Positions 20,035 to 30,992 of a DNA stretch of 64,000 nucleotides are shown here, in pieces. A program made the position numbers and the translations under genes. The DNA lies in NCBI GenBank assembly GCA_032718475.1, contig JAUCBJ010004059.1, positions 1 through 64,000 of the forward strand. The letters run 5' to 3'. Position 1 is the first letter of the stretch; each line of letters starts with the position of its first letter. The notes under the pieces were generated by a model. It did no database searches. It saw only the letters and a program-made list of their open reading frames with translations, and was not told the DNA's origin. The stretch is from Nemertoderma westbladi (taxonomy: Eukaryota > Xenacoelomorpha > Nemertodermatida > Nemertodermatidae).

Positions 20035-21846
20035 CTTTCATGGGGTAAATGTTATTTTTCCGTTATTAGAAAAAAGCAGAAGGTTTATTCCCTAACTTCC
20101 TCCCTGAAATAATATCAATTACGCGAAAATACCTGAATTTTATGTTCATCCTTAATAAGTATGATAAATATGATGGCGTTCCAAGTAGAAATTTTGGGTA
20201 GGCCTGGGTCACACATGGTTTCAACTAAAATATAGAACACGTCATTGTACCCTGTGGAGACGTTCACACAAACAGTCAACTTTCAACTTTTCTAGCATTG
20301 ATTGACAGAAGAAGTAAAAACTATCTTATAAATCGAATATTGTTCTACTCATTTATAGTTGGTCTATTGCAATATAGGCAATGTATTGTATGAGCTGAAT
20401 ATTGAATGATTATGTGAACCGGGACGTGTGTGACCCGGTATTTAGATAGATCTGACATTTGGAATTTGATATATAATATGAAAAGTGCTAGTTGAGAAAA
20501 AGGCGAAAGTTTAGTGTACTTGTTTCAAAAGTTACCATGTATCTCAGAATCCTCTAATACTTCTCAGATTATTAATTAATGTTAATTAGCGGTAAATCGG
20601 TATGTTACTGTTAGCCTAATTGGACAATCTTCTATGATTTAGAAAATGGAAATTTTTAGCGAAAATTGCAAGAGGTAAAAAAAAATCGCGTGAACTGCTA
20701 TTTCCAAAAGATCTGTTTGGCACTACAATTTTCAACCAAGATTTTTGGATTCATCATAAAATTTTGGTTGGGAGATTTTGATTTTTATTTTTTGGGTGCC
20801 AATTGGGTACGTGTATGAAAAACCCATGAAACCTAAAATGTATTGATCTTAGAATCCCCTTTTTTCTAAAGTGCCCCATTCATTGAGACGTTGTCCGGCA
20901 TCTCGAGAACTAAGCATTGGTTGAGATTGTAGATTGTGATTTATTTCTTTTTCAAATCGAATGGTTTGTCTCCCGATTTGTGGTCTGTTATCAAATCTTA
21001 TTCCCTAAGCAGAGCGACCTATTAATTAATTGTATTTAGCATCGACGGGAATACCAGAGATGTAAGAGTATCAACAGCTCCTGTGTCGATGGATTTGGTG
21101 GATAGCGTATGCTTAAAACTGCATGTCATTGCGATTCATGAGATGATCTATCTCTGGTACCGGTACCGGTACCGGTACCGTATAGTTTGGATTGCGAGTT
21201 AAATCAACGCGGCAATAATTTGTGAACGAACTGAACGGACTCGTGTATCATATAGCGAAGCAGCGCGGTTGGAATCAATTCACAACGGTGTAAGAAGTAT
21301 TGAGGGATTATCAGCAGTATATTTGTTACAGTGAAGAAGTATATGTCACGGGTGTAATAAAGTTGAGAATAATAAACAACGGGTTTAATAAGTGAAGTGG
21401 TGAGTTATTTCGGATGTGTTTCTACAACTACAAAGTATCGTTTACCATGGTTAGTTAGTGCGTCTGTCTGTGTTTATGTAGAGTAGAACCTCCTAACTTT
21501 GTACCGGTAAATAACAATACAATCGTTTATTGTTAAAGATTGCTTATTTACTTCATAATGCATTTTGTTATTAATTGCATTATTCGTAGATAAACTATTC
21601 GAAACTATACAATTTTTGTTCTTCTTTTTTATTATTTTATCTTTATTCTTTATTTTTGTTTTTTATTGAAACTTTAAAATGGACCTATTTGTTTGGATAT
21701 ATTTAATTGGACCAATTAAAACCTCAGCTTCTGGAGTCGTCTATAAAAAAAATATATAAAAATAAAATAAATTTCCTTAAATTATATTACATAATAGCCC
21801 CAGAAGATAGCCCCCCTTTACCCTACTGTATCAGTATCAACCCATA
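20035..21846. other. Unassigned AT-rich region
   Basis: No gene was recognised. A GGTACC simple repeat lies at 21156-21180, and 21180-21420 is a less AT-rich stretch of unknown origin. Confidence 0.5.
21156..21180. repeat. (GGTACC)n simple repeat
   Basis: Four tandem GGTACC hexamers, fully self-complementary. Confidence 0.9.
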
Positions 21847-22044
21847 TTGTCAAAAAGGCCCGCAACAGTAGAATCCACGGTGCCCGGAATGGGGGCGGCG
21901 TTCCCGCTAAGAATGGCGATTAGGATACGCTGGAGGAGGGCTGGGCTCCATAGTTACGGCGTAGAGCTTCCGGCCGACCTCCTCCAGGAAGCAGACGGTT
22001 TCAGGGCCATGTTGGTGGAGGTTTTGGCGGCCTCCGCTTCCTCC
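21847..22044. other. GC-rich fragment, possible retroelement remnant
   Basis: About 200 bp of high GC, open on the + strand up to the T-rich tract. It could be a scrap of a mobile-element coding region, but no motif is recognisable. Confidence 0.25.
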
Positions 22045-23385
22045 GCCACTCGGCCTTCTTTATTTTTTTGTTATTTTTTTTTAATTTTCTGCTTTATTTT
22101 TATTCTTTGTTTTTGTTTTTTATTATTATTTTGATCGTTATTTTTGTTCCCCGTTTTTATTTTTATTATTTCTGACTTTATTTTAATTATTTTTTATTCC
22201 TTATTTTTATTCTTTATTTTATTTATTTTTTATTCATAACTTTTGTTCTTTATTTTTATTCATTATTTTTATTCTATATTTTTTGTTCTTTATTTTTGTT
22301 CTTTCTTACTATTCTTTATTTTTATTCATTATTTTTGTTCTTTATTTTTATTCTTTATTTTGGTTTTTTATTTTTATTCTTTATTTTTTTATTTTTATTT
22401 TTGTTATTCTTTATTTTTGTTTTTTATTATTATTTTGATCGTTATTTTTGTTCCCCGTTTTTATTTTTATTATTTCTGACTTTATTTTAATTATTTTTTA
22501 TTCCTTATTTTTATTCTTTATTTTATTTATTTTTTATTCATAACTTTTGTTCTTTATTTTTATTCATTATTTTTATTCTATATTTTTTGTTCTTTATTTT
22601 TGTTCTTTCTTACTATTCTTTATTTTTATTCATTATTTTTGTTCTTTATTTTTATTCTTTATTTTGGTTTTTTATTTTTATTCTTTATTTTTTTATTTTT
22701 ATTTTTGTTATTCTTTATTTTTGTTTTTTATTCTTTATCTTTATTTGTATCTTTATTTTCTTCTTTTTCTTCTTTATTTTTACTCTGTTTTTGTTTTTGA
22801 TTTTGTTCTTTATTTTTATTCTTTATTTTTTATTTTAGTTCTTTTTTTGTTATTTATTTTTTATTTATTTAAATTCTTTAATTTGATTCTTTATTTTTAT
22901 TTTTGTTTTTTGTTTTTATTTTATTCTTTATTTTTTCCCCTTTTTAATTTTGTTCTTTATGTTTGTTCTTTATTTTTTTTTTATTTTTGCTCTTTATTTT
23001 TATTCTTTATTTTTGTTTTTTTATTTTTGTTCTTTATTTTTTATTTATTTAAATTCTTTAATTTGATTCTTTATTTTTATTTTTATTTTTGTTTTTTATT
23101 TTTATTTTATTCTTTATGTTTTCCCCTTTTTAATTTTGTTCTTTATGTTTGTTCTTTATTTTTTTTTATTTTTGCTCTTTATTTTTATTCTTTATTTTTG
23201 TTTTTTTATTTTTGTTCTTTATTTTTTTATTTTTGCTCTTCATTTTTATTCTTTATTTTTGTTTTTTTATCTTTATCTTTATTTTTGTTCTTTATTGTTG
23301 TTCTTTATTGTTGTTCTTATTGTTATTCTTTAATTTTGTTCTTTATTGTTGTTATTTATTATAACAATTACAATTTACTCAAGTT
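22045..23385. repeat. T-rich low-complexity tract with internal duplications
   Basis: Over 1.3 kb of TTCTTTATTTTTATT-like sequence, strongly T-biased on the + strand. A block from about 22121 is repeated at about 22425 (304-bp offset), and a second block holding ATTTATTTAAATTCTTT recurs near 22862 and 23042. Phe/Tyr/Leu-rich frames across it are artefacts. Confidence 0.9.
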
Positions 23386-23689
23386 TCGATAAAATAATAT
23401 GCGTCTGCGACTGCGCCCCTTGAATTTTTTGGGTTTTCTTTTGGATATAAATATTCTTATTACACAGTTGCATATTTTCTATATTCAATAATATAATTGA
23501 TATTACACTAGTTTATTTATTGAACTAATCTAAAAATATATTTTATTGCAGGTCATCGCATATGCGACAGGGGGTTAAATAGCCATCCATCTCTTCCATT
23601 ATTATTGTCTCTTCCTTTACGACACTTATGACAATCCACATTCCACAATCAAGTAGGCCTACTTAGAAAAAAAATCCTGGTTCTGCTAT
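23386..23689. other. AT-rich spacer
   Basis: No feature recognised. Confidence 0.4.
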
Positions 23690-24090
23690 GGATACTTAAA
23701 GATCAATAATATTTGATAACCGTTAATTCGTTTACGGATACTTATCAACCACAAACAATCTCAAACAATGGATGCTTGAAGACAAACAATCTCACCACCG
23801 CTATGGATGCTTGGAGACAAACAATCTCAGCACCGCAATGGATGCTTGGAGACAAACAATCTCAGCACCGCTATGGATGCTTGGAGGCAAACAATCTCAC
23901 CACTGCTATGGATACTTAAAGATCAATAATATTTGATAACCGTTAATTCGTTTACGGATACTTATCAACCACAAACAATCTCAAACAATGGATGCTTGGA
24001 GGCAAACAATCTCAGCACCGCTATGGATGCTTGAAGACAAACAATCTCACCACCACTATGGATGCTTGAAGACAAACAATCTCACCACCG
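23690..24090. repeat. 35-bp satellite, left part of split array
   Basis: About nine units of the 35-bp repeat (core GATGCTTGGAGACAAACAAT then CTCAGCACCGCTATG), interspersed with two copies of a 217-bp block carrying GGATACTTAAAGATCAATAA. It ends with CACCG, the 5-bp duplication flanking the inserted transposon. Confidence 0.93.
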
Positions 24091-24390
24091 CACAGTGGGT
24101 CAGAAACCCTGTTTTGTGGCCAAAATTAAATATTTCTAAAAATATTCATAGTTTGGGCACTATTTTTCACCTATAAGGGTTTTCGATAGCGGCGAATCTT
24201 CTGAGATGGGTCACAAATACTCAGAGGGTACCCTTGTGCCATTTCTGGCACGTGCCAAAATTGGCATATTTGGCAAACACAATAAGCACAGACAGAATGG
24301 CGCATATTTCAGTTTCATGAGGTTTAACAGGGGACTGAAGCGTTGAAAAATGGTTTCAAATTCTCTAGTTGCAAATAAGTGCCACTTTTT

Positions 24391-24615
24391 AGCATGTGGC
24401 ACATATGTTTAGCATGGCACAAAATATCAAAGTCACTAAAGTTTCATAGAAGTATGCCATTTTCGATTTTTATAGGTTTTCAAAGGTGCTGATTCGATTG
24501 CAAATGGTTTTGAATTTTCCACTGGCACAGAAGTGACACGTTTTAGCATGTGGCACATGGCACGTACGTTTAGAATCGCACAAAATATCAAAATTGGAAG
24601 GTCTTCCTGCATACT
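24391..24615. repeat. Subterminal duplication in the Transib-like element
   Basis: Two diverged copies of a block with AGTGCCACTTTTTAGCATGT / AGTGACACGTTTTAGCATGT followed by GCACAAAATATCAAA, offset by about 150 bp. Confidence 0.7.
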
Positions 24616-24619
24616 TTGT

Positions 24620-25175
24620 TCAGCTGAAGTGCATCTCCAGCTTTAAGCCAGAACTTGACTGTTTGTAACTACTTTGTCCAGTACTTCCATCAAAACCAGC
24701 TTTGGAGTGTAAAACTAAGCGGGATATTGTCTCTCTCGAATTTAAAACCACCGTACTAGACTCGCAAGTTCTTGCTACTGTATGGTTTAATAGATTCTGT
24801 AATGATACAGATGCACTGTAATCAGTGACACTTATGCCTAAAGGGTAACAATCATTTTTTGCTAATTTTATATGATGGTAAGGGGGATATAAGTTTGCAT
24901 TGTTACCTAAAGCATGTGCACGAAGAAGTTGATATGTTGCTTTGGTAAGTCGAGCATCTAGAAAAATTGCCAAAGCACTATTGATAGCCGTGAATTCGCC
25001 GTGATTTATTCCATATTCTTTTATAAATAATTAAAAATGACTGTCTCAAAAAGACTATTTCTGATTCTGGAGCGAGAGGGAATGCTGTTGAAACAAACTG
25101 GCAAATTGCCTCTATATTGTCGGTCTTTCCTTCCAGATCAGAACGAATGAATTTGTGCAAATCAAGGTGTAACAT
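24620..25175 (-). pseudogene. Transposase fragment of the Transib-like element
   Basis: Two frames (25175-24978 and 24973-24620) join across a one-base shift near 25020. The second reads ARLTKATYQLLRAHALG, YPPYHHIKLAKNDCYP, SLQNLLNHT and then FDGSTGQSSYKQ before running out into the element's terminal region. The DG-x-x-G-x-S-x-YKQ block is, as I recall it, the type seen around the first catalytic aspartate of Transib-like transposases. The later catalytic residues are missing, so the protein is inactive. Family assignment from the protein alone is moderate; the element's ends support it. Confidence 0.55.
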
Positions 25176-25530
25176 AACTTATTATTAGTATTGTCGATCA
25201 CCTCTTAAGAATTTAAAATATCAATTAAATTCTGATTGAACCAGAATATAATCTTAAAATCAAATGCAGTTTGTGCCTTTGTGTATTATAACTATACTAT
25301 ATTCAACTATAATGTTTGTTCTATAAATGATATATTCACAGAATGTTGTGGTTTATATACCACTGAAACTGAAACAATCACTGCATACCTCAGTCAGCTG
25401 ATTTATGATAGCTTTGAAGAACATATTAACTGGTTGACCAATAATAACGAAGCAAATTATACAATGCAAAGTGGCTAGTGGTATTGTACCACTAAATACA
25501 GGAGTGTATGCTAGGCACTAATTTTATACA
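25176..25530. other. Interior of the Transib-like element, no clear coding
   Basis: AT-rich sequence between the transposase fragment and the nested retroelement. An 80-residue + strand frame (25236-25478) has no recognisable similarity. Confidence 0.4.
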
Positions 25531-25538
25531 GGAGAGAA

Positions 25539-27373
25539 TTTTTTTTTTTTTTTTTTAATTATTTCAATTACAAGTAAAATAAACATTAACAGAACAAGCA
25601 GCATAATGAATTAATTAATGTCAACAAATTGTAGGTAATTAATAATTATTGTTGAAACTATTTAACGCAATCCCAGCCTCGGCTACAGCCGCGCTCACGC
25701 CGGTCTCCCGCATCGTCTGTCTCGTTGCCAGCCTAGCCTTCGGCTTGCGTGCGCCCCGGAGGCACATGATGGAGGAACGGAGGAGGGCGAAACTCAACCG
25801 AGTCCTGATGAGGGAGAGAGTCTGCGAGTAGGGAGCATCCCGTTTCGCCGACAGTAGGAGCGCAATGCGTGTGAGGAGCGCGTGGGCTGAGCGGCTGGCC
25901 CCACCAGTTGTAGCAATTACAAAAGGCGAGAAGCCGGCGTGCTCGACGTCATTGATTCTCTCCTCGTACTTCCTCCGTTTCTCTCGCTCATGTTTGCTGT
26001 AAGCAGCATCCATGGAGCGAGGATTGGAGGAGCACAGAGGGTTGAATACCTTGACGTCGATATACACCCGCTCGAAGCGCCCACCCCACAGCCCACTCGC
26101 CGCAACGTCCAGACGGGCCTCCGGGTCTACCGTAGCAGATCTCAGGCGGAAGGACTCGCCCTCGATCGGCTGGAGATGGGGTTCCACCTCGACATCGTGT
26201 GCGACCTCGCTGAGGAGCTCGGCGAGGAAATCGCGGACCTCGTTGTGCCGCAGGATCGGGTAGGCTCCCATAGGGCAGTGAAGGGAGTGGGAGATGGTGA
26301 ATACAGCACCGCAGGAGCAGTTGGCGGGCAGCCTCGGGGGCTCCCACCCAAATCGCAGACACAACGCATCCCGGAAAGCGGATTTGTGTAGGGAAAAGTT
26401 GTATCTGGAAATGGGTAGGGCCGAGAGCCATGCCGACGCTCCACGCTCCTTCGCCAGTGTCCGATGGTAGAGGGCGTCTCCGGACAGTTGAGCATCAACC
26501 GCCGCACATCGAGACTTCACAGCCTCATCCTGCTCCTTGCGGATCTCACGCAGGATGGTCTGCTGTGTTGTACGAGCGGCTGGGTCCGAATACCGTAGGG
26601 GCTCGCACAGTCGCAACGACTTCTCGTAGCTTTCCACCTCATCCTGAGGTTGATTTATTGCTAGCCCCCCCTCCCTCACAGGGAGTGCCAGCAGCTGTCG
26701 TTCCGAAAGGCCGGGTGGGTATCTGCCAGTGAGTGTCGGGATGACTGTGCTGGAGAGCGTTTCCTCAACTCGATCCAAGTGACCGACTAACCCGGGTGTG
26801 GTGCGAGCCAAGAAGTTACCCTTCGGCTGTAAGCCACGGACCAGGCATCCGTACGTGGGGTGGGGAGCAGTCACTGCGAAATCGTTGAGGTGTTTTAGTT
26901 GGCGACAGATGACGTCAACTCGCTTCTCCAGATACCCAGCACAGTAGGATGTGGACCCTATTACGGACCCCAGGACTCGATGACCATCGACCACTTCAAC
27001 CGGGAGGCCAGAGAAAATCGCATTGGCCTCTTCGCGCTTTGAGTTCTTCACAATAAGAAATGCCTTTGTGGGGTAATATCCATAGCCAGGCCCGATGGTA
27101 GCCGCTTCCTCCCAATAGTCACGTAGCATTCCGAGGTTACCAGTAGCGCTGCCATCATCCGCATACCACTTGTGGATACCCGGAAAGGTCATCGGATCCG
27201 ATGAAACCGCCTCTCGGACTAGGTAAACCCCTGGTTGGGTGGAGGAGACCGCCGGTTGTAGGGAGGAAGCCGCCGGTTGTGGTTGTAGGGGGGAACCTGC
27301 CGGTTGGAGGGGGGAATCCGCCGGTTGGAGGGGGGAACCCACCTGTTGGAATTTGGAACCCACAAACAAGGTT
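25539..27373 (-). mobile_element. 5'-truncated retroelement nested in the Transib-like element
   Basis: Inserted on the minus strand with a poly(A) tail (T run at 25539-25557) and flanked by GGAGAGAA at 25531-25538 and 27374-27381, an 8-bp target duplication. It encodes the end of a reverse transcriptase and a C-terminal zinc/nuclease-like region. At its 5' edge is a 21-bp tandem repeat (CCCCCTCCAACCGGCGGATT-like, about five copies). Confidence 0.75.
25639..27235 (-). CDS. RT palm remnant plus C-terminal CCHC/nuclease-like domain
   Basis: The frame carries KWYADDG (the reverse transcriptase catalytic box) followed by GPGYGYYPTKAFLIVK. Further on come a CSCG...SHSLHC cluster, RHNEVRDF, and a LDV...YIDVKV pattern that resembles a PD-(D/E)XK nuclease core. 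This order recalls non-LTR elements that use a restriction-like endonuclease. The N-terminal half of the reverse transcriptase is missing through 5' truncation. The frame is uninterrupted to the stop at 25639, so the insertion is not ancient. The clade is uncertain; similar proteins are frequent in cnidarian and lancelet genomes as I recall. Confidence 0.6.
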
Positions 27374-27381
27374 GGAGAGAA

Positions 27382-27594
27382 AATACCTTTCCACTGAGAG
27401 AGCGTATTAGAGATACAGCCTATAATTGACAGATTTACAGTGAAATCCTTACATTTAGCTATTGATACCAATATTTGGATGTCAGTTATTGGCGTTCTGG
27501 GCAAATTGGGGCAACCCAGTTTTGTCATAATTTTGTTGTATATATGCTGGTCTTTCATTTGAATGGGAGCTTGAGGCGTAGCAAGGCCTAGCAA
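27382..27594 (-). pseudogene. Upstream transposase exon fragment of the Transib-like element
   Basis: About 70 residues (with NKIMTKLGCPNLPRTPITDI) from an ATG, interrupted by the nested retroelement at the GGAGAGAA site. By chance the frame continues in phase into the retroelement, giving a 651-residue chimeric frame down to 25639. Confidence 0.4.
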
Positions 27595-28007
27595 AAAAAA
27601 TTTTGATCCCGAAAGTCCTGGAACATATTTTTTTAAAGATATTTTTCAGGTTTTAAAGAATATCACTTTTAGTATATATTTGCAATTAAAATAGTACATA
27701 TTTGATATGAAATATGAATCCGGCATAGTCTTGGCAACAATTAAAAACAAAAATTTTGAAATTTATCAAAAATTGACTGATTTATCCAATTTTTAATATT
27801 TTTCCCAATTTGGCGTGAAAATTTCATTTTTTAATTCAAATTTGAAATTTTGTGTTTGTCGAGCTAGATTTTCTTCCCAGACATGAAAATTTTGAAAGAA
27901 AGTATGTTTTTCGAGGTTTTCAGGTATGGTAAATCGAATGGTGGCATTGAAAAAAGTTTTTGAGCACATCGGTTTTTGCCTATTTTGGCCGCTTTTGACC
28001 CAATGTG

Positions 28008-30992
28008 CACCGCTATGGATGCTTGGAGACAAACAATCTCACCCCTGCTATGGATGCTTGGAGACAAACAATCTCACCACCGCTATGGATGCTTGGAGAC
28101 AAACAATCTCACCACCGCTATGGATGCTTGGAGACAAACAATCTCAGCACCGCTATGGATGCTTGAAGACAAACAATCTCAGCACCGCTATGGATGCTTG
28201 GAGACAAACAATCTCAGCACCGCTATGGATGCTTGGAGACAAACAATCTCACCACCGCCATGGATGCTTGGAGACAAACAATCTCAGCACCGCTATGGAT
28301 GCTTGGAGACAAACAATCTCAGCACCGCTATGGATGCTTGAAGACAAACAATCTCAGCACCGCTATGGATGCTTGGAGACAAACAATCTCAGCACCGCTA
28401 TGGATGCTTGGAGACAAACAATCTCACCACCGCTATGGATGCTTGAAGACAAACAATCTCAGCACCGCTATGGATGCTTGAAGACAAACAATCTCAGCAC
28501 CGCTATGGATGCTTGGAGACAAACAATCTCAGCACCGCTATGGATGCTTGGAGACAAACAATCTCACCACCGCTATGGATGCTTGGAGACAAACAATCTC
28601 AGCACCGCTATGGATGCTTGGAGACAAACAATCTCACCACCGCTATGGATGCTTGGAGACAAACAATCTCAGCACCGCTATGGATGCTTGAAGACAAACA
28701 ATCTCAGCACCGCTATGGATGCTTAGAGACAAAAAATCTCACCACCGCTATGGATGCTTGGAGACAAACAATCTCAGCACCGCAATGGATGCTTGGAGAC
28801 AAACAATCTCAGCACCGCAATGGATGCTTGGAGACAAACAATCTCAGCACCGCTATGGATGCTTGAAGACAAACAATCTCACCACCGCTATGGATGCTTG
28901 GAGACAAACAATCTCACCACTGCTATGGATGCTTGGAGACAAACAATCTCAGCACCGCTATGGATGCTTGAAGGCAAACAATCTCACCACCGCTATGGAT
29001 GCTTGGAGACAAACAATCTCACCACTGCTATGGATGCTTGGAGACAAACTCAGCACCGCTATGGATGCTTGGAGACAAACAATCTCAGCACCGCTATGGA
29101 TGCTTGGAGACAAACAATCTCACCACCGCTATGGATGCTTGGAGACAAACAATCTCAGCACCGCTATGGATGCTTGGAGACAAACAATCTCAGCACCGCT
29201 ATGGATGCTTGGAGACAAACAATCTCACCACCGCCATGGATGCTTGAAGGCAAACAATCTCACCACCGCTATGGATGCTTGGAGACAAACAATCTCACCA
29301 CTGCTATGGATGCTTGGAGACAAACTCAGCACCGCTATGGATGCTTGGAGACAAACAATCTCAGCACCGCTATGGATGCTTGGAGACAAACAATCTCACC
29401 ACCGCTATGGATGCTTGGAGACAAACAATCTCAGCACCGCTATGGATGCTTGGAGACAAACAATCTCAGCACCGCTATGGATGCTTGGAGACAAACAATC
29501 TCACCACCGCTATGGATGCTTGGAGACAAACAATCTCAGCACCGCTATGGATGCTTGGAGACAAACAATCTCAGCACCGCTATGGATGCTTGGAGACAAA
29601 CAATCTCACCACCGCCATGGATGCTTGGAGACAAACAATCTCACCACCGCCATGGATGCTTGGAGACAAACAATCTCAGCACCGCTATGGATGCTTGGAG
29701 ACAAACTCAGCACCGCTATGGATGCTTGGAGACAAACAATCTCACCACTGCTATGGATGCTTGGAGACAAACTCAGCACCGCTATGGATGCTTGGAGACA
29801 AACAATCTCAGCACCGCTATGGATGCTTGGAGACAAACAATCTCACCACCGCTATGGATGCTTGGAGACAAACAATCTCAGCACCGCTATGGATGCTTGG
29901 AGACAAACAATCTCACCACCGCTATGGATGCTTGGAGACAAACAATCTCACCACCGCTATGGATGCTTGGAGACAAACAATCTCACCACCGCTATGGATG
30001 CTTGGAGACAAACTCAGCACCGCTATGGATGCTTGGAGACAAACAATCTCAGCACCGCTATGGATGCTTGGAGACTAACAATCTCAGCACCGCTATGGAT
30101 GCTTGGAGACAAACAATCTCAGCACCGCTATGGATGCTTGGACACAAACAATCTCAGCACCGCTATGGATGCTTGGAGACAAACAATCTCAGCACCGCTA
30201 TGGATGCTTGGAGACAAACAATCTCACCACCGCTATGGATGCTTGGAGACAAACAATCTCACCACCGCTATGGATGCTTGGAGACAAACAATCTCACCAC
30301 TGCTATGAATGCTTGGAGACAAACAATCTCACCACTGCTATGGATGCTTGGAGACAAACTCCGCACCGCTATGGATGCTTGGAGACAAACAATCTCAGCA
30401 CCGCAATGGATGCTTGGAGACAAACAATCTCAGCACCGCAATGGATGCTTGGAGACAAACAATCTCAGCACCGCTATGGATGCTTGAAGACAAACAATCT
30501 CACCACCGCTATGGATGCTTGGAGACAAACAATCTCACCACTGCTATGGATGCTTGGAGACAAACAATCTCAGCACCGCTATGGATGCTTGAAGGCAAAC
30601 AATCTCACCACCGCTATGGATGCTTGGAGACAAACAATCTCACCACTGCTATGGATGCTTGGAGACAAACTCAGCACCGCTATGGATGCTTGGAGACAAA
30701 CAATCTCAGCACCGCTATGGATGCTTGAAGACAAACAATCTCACCACCGCTACGGATGCTTGGAGACAAACAATCTCAGCACCGCTATGGATGCTTGGAC
30801 ACAAACAATCTCAGCACCGCTATGGATGCTTGGACACAAACAATCTCAGCACCGCTATGGATGCTTGAAGACAAACAATCTCACCACTGCTATGGATGCT
30901 TGGAGACAAACAATCTCACCACCGCTATGGATGCTTGGAGACAAACAATCTCAGCACCGCTATGGATGCTTGGAGACAAACAATCTCAGCAC
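28008..30992. repeat. 35-bp satellite, main array, about 85 copies
   Basis: Tandem copies of the 35-bp unit with two main variants (CTCAGCACCGC and CTCACCACCGC) and rarer ones (CTTGAAGAC, CTGCTATG, a 5-bp-deleted GACAAACTCAGC form). Long runs of the same variant order recur, indicating block duplication. Frames over 500 codons are artefacts. There are no unique spacers. Confidence 0.97.

Larger units (their letters stand above)
24091..28007 (-). mobile_element. Transib-like DNA transposon inserted in the 35-bp satellite
   Basis: The ends are CACAGTGGGTCAGAAA (left) and, on the minus strand, CACATTGGGTCAAAAG (right). CACCG is present on both sides (24086-24090 and 28008-28012); removing the element and one CACCG restores a perfect satellite unit. 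A 5-bp GC-rich duplication with CACA...TGTG ends fits the Transib/RAG-related superfamily. Inside, on the minus strand, are degraded transposase pieces including a DGSTGQSSYKQ motif. The copy lacks the rest of the transposase and contains a second insertion (25539-27373), so it is non-autonomous. Confidence 0.72.

Noticed and set aside
19483-20112. 209-codon frame in the 33-bp array
   Set aside because: Artefact of a 33-bp unit; the opposite strand is open as well.
22243-23392. Phe/Tyr/Leu-rich 'membrane protein' frames
   Set aside because: Produced by the T-rich low-complexity tract; several overlapping frames are equally open.
24091-24140. A true 12-spacer recombination signal at the left end of the Transib-like element
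   Set aside because: After CACAGTG and 12 bp the sequence is TGTTTTGTG, which matches the nonamer only in reversed orientation. I kept only the weaker claim about heptamer identity and unequal spacing.
25939-26732. Long + strand frames opposite the retroelement protein
   Set aside because: Shadows of the GC-rich minus-strand coding region, with no motif of their own.
28008-30992. Regular 35-bp repeats resembling a CRISPR array, and open frames of over 500 codons across them
   Set aside because: There are no unique spacers between repeats and the surroundings are eukaryotic. The open frames arise because the unit, read in all phases over 105 bp, happens to lack stops.
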